The position numbers and the translations under genes are program-made. Positions 63,239 through 64,000 of a DNA stretch of 64,000 bases are shown one piece after another. Within the stretch, counting starts at the first letter, position 1. Each line of letters opens with the position of its first letter. The notes beneath the pieces were generated by a model that was not told where the DNA came from, ran no database searches, and saw only the letters and a program-made list of their open reading frames with translations. Source of the stretch: an uncultured Geobacteraceae bacterium (lineage in GTDB: Bacteria; Desulfobacterota; Desulfuromonadia; Geobacterales; Pseudopelobacteraceae); the NCBI GenBank assembly GCA_903875605.1, contig CAIQWT010000087.1:87261-151260 (forward strand), given 5' to 3'.

Positions 63239-64000
63239 TCATACTTCAGGCAGCAATCCTTTGACTTTTGCCATCAGCGCATCAACACTGAATGGTTTCT
63301 GTAAAAAATGCAGCCCTTTATCCGGGACACCTTCTGTAATGATGACATTGTTTGTATACCCGGACATGTACAGAACCTTGTCTATTTCCGGGTGCTCGGT
63401 CTTGATACGTTCAAATAGCTGTTGTCCGTTCATCCCTGGCATAACAACATCTGTTATCACCAGATCGACCTTTTCTTTAATTTCATTCAATAGACCCAGC
63501 GCCCGCTCGGGATGTTCGGCACAAAACACCTTGTAACCGAGTCCTTCCAAGAGATCACGTGACATAACGCGAACCATCTCATCGTCCTCAACCAGCAAAA
63601 TCACGGCACTGCCGGAATGGTCAAGAATTTCCTGTTCTCTCTCTACTGCGATGCGAATCGGTTTTTCGTCACAGATTGGCAGATATATTTTAAAGGTTGT
63701 TCCGATACCTACGTTGCTGACCGCCATGACATAACCGTTATGCTGCTTGACGATGCCATACACGTTTGCCAGGCCCAGACCAGTGCCATGGCCAACCTCT
63801 TTTGTGGAAAAGAAAGGCTCAAAGATACGATACATAGTTTCAGCATTCATGCCACAACCGTTATCGGTACACGACAACAGCACAAAGCGCCCCACGTTCA
63901 TGCCTGGATGACGACGCGCAAACTCGTCATCAATAATTACATGTCCGGTCTCGATAGAAATACTGCCGTTGATTGCTATGGCATCCTGGGAGTTCAGTAC
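63239..64000 (-). CDS. sensor kinase C-terminus with receiver domain (partial)
   Basis: The frame is open to the window's right edge, so the 5' part is missing. Visible are the N-box relic SQDAIAI, the HATPase part with SCTDNGCGMN and EPFFSTKEVGHGTGLGLANV, and a C-terminal receiver domain (VILLVEDDEMVRV, phospho-Asp in LVITDVVMPGMNG, Lys in FLQKPFS). This is the same layout as the decayed kinase at 7483-9010, and the two show clear similarity around EPFF and GTGLGLA. The Met at 63901 is internal, not the start. Confidence 0.9.
   Translation of the reverse strand, partial: VLNSQDAIAINGSISIETGHVIIDDEFARRHPGMNVGRFVLLSCTDNGCGMNAETMYRIFEPFFSTKEVGHGTGLGLANVYGIVKQHNGYVMAVSNVGIGTTFKIYLPICDEKPIRIAVEREQEILDHSGSAVILLVEDDEMVRVMSRDLLEGLGYKVFCAEHPERALGLLNEIKEKVDLVITDVVMPGMNGQQLFERIKTEHPEIDKVLYMSGYTNNVIITEGVPDKGLHFLQKPFSVDALMAKVKGLLPEV

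Overview
The window reads as chromosome of a Geobacter-like bacterium (Desulfuromonadota/Geobacterales). This is inferred from the gene set: several multiheme c-type cytochromes beside system II (ResB/CcsB) cytochrome biogenesis, NHL-propeller lipoproteins, many hybrid histidine kinases and c-di-GMP proteins, a BenE-type transporter, DUF445 and DUF3820 proteins, and a LexA whose operator closely fits the motif I recall for Geobacter LexA. No phage, CRISPR array, rRNA or intact insertion sequence was seen. Base composition looks even and moderate throughout.

Layout. 1-4442: the tail of a GspE/PilB-type ATPase, a small lipoprotein overlapping an LruC-domain protein, and a membrane histidine kinase. 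4454-25104: a large polysaccharide locus, almost all on the minus strand. It holds glycogen phosphorylase, STAS proteins, a hybrid kinase, an Hpt protein, a sugar-phosphate transferase, a WecG/TagA glycosyltransferase fused to two STAS domains, a nucleotidyltransferase-like/left-handed beta-helix membrane protein, a metallophosphoesterase, a GspE-like ATPase, a secreted glycoside hydrolase, a decayed hybrid kinase, a flippase and a GT2 enzyme. 25288-31617: lexA with an operator lying on its promoter and start codon, two tiny ORFs, DUF3820, an exonuclease, a membrane HExxH protein, a GDSL esterase, DUF445, a broken DUF554 gene and a BenE transporter. 31955-37073: tRNA-Gly(GCC) and a second glycosyltransferase group.

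37110-47484 is the most interesting part. It is a compact minus-strand island encoding an outer-membrane beta-barrel candidate, two NHL-repeat lipoproteins, a four-heme cytochrome with the layout of the nanowire subunit OmcE, an eight-heme and a nine-(or more)-heme cytochrome, and CcsB plus ResB for haem attachment. The OmcE-like gene stands alone between two strong terminators and has a good sigma-54 (-24/-12) promoter with a palindrome about 115 bp further upstream. Together these could form a filament-based extracellular electron-transfer route.

47702-54881: a small membrane protein, succinate-semialdehyde dehydrogenase, then an overlapping signalling operon (REC-GGDEF, a short DUF3391-like protein, HDOD, a hybrid kinase with REC and Hpt, REC-HD-GYP). 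54927-59297: a SAM-I riboswitch with its terminator in front of two Cys/Met-metabolism PLP enzymes, a ThiS-ThiF fusion and MnmA. 59286-64000: a long alpha-helical protein of unknown function, a lone MuiA-like exported protein, a haem-binding DUF3365-GGDEF cyclase, and the end of another sensor kinase with a receiver domain that runs off the window.

Main limits: all family calls are by eye, without alignments or database searches. Start codons are argued from Shine-Dalgarno sites where visible.
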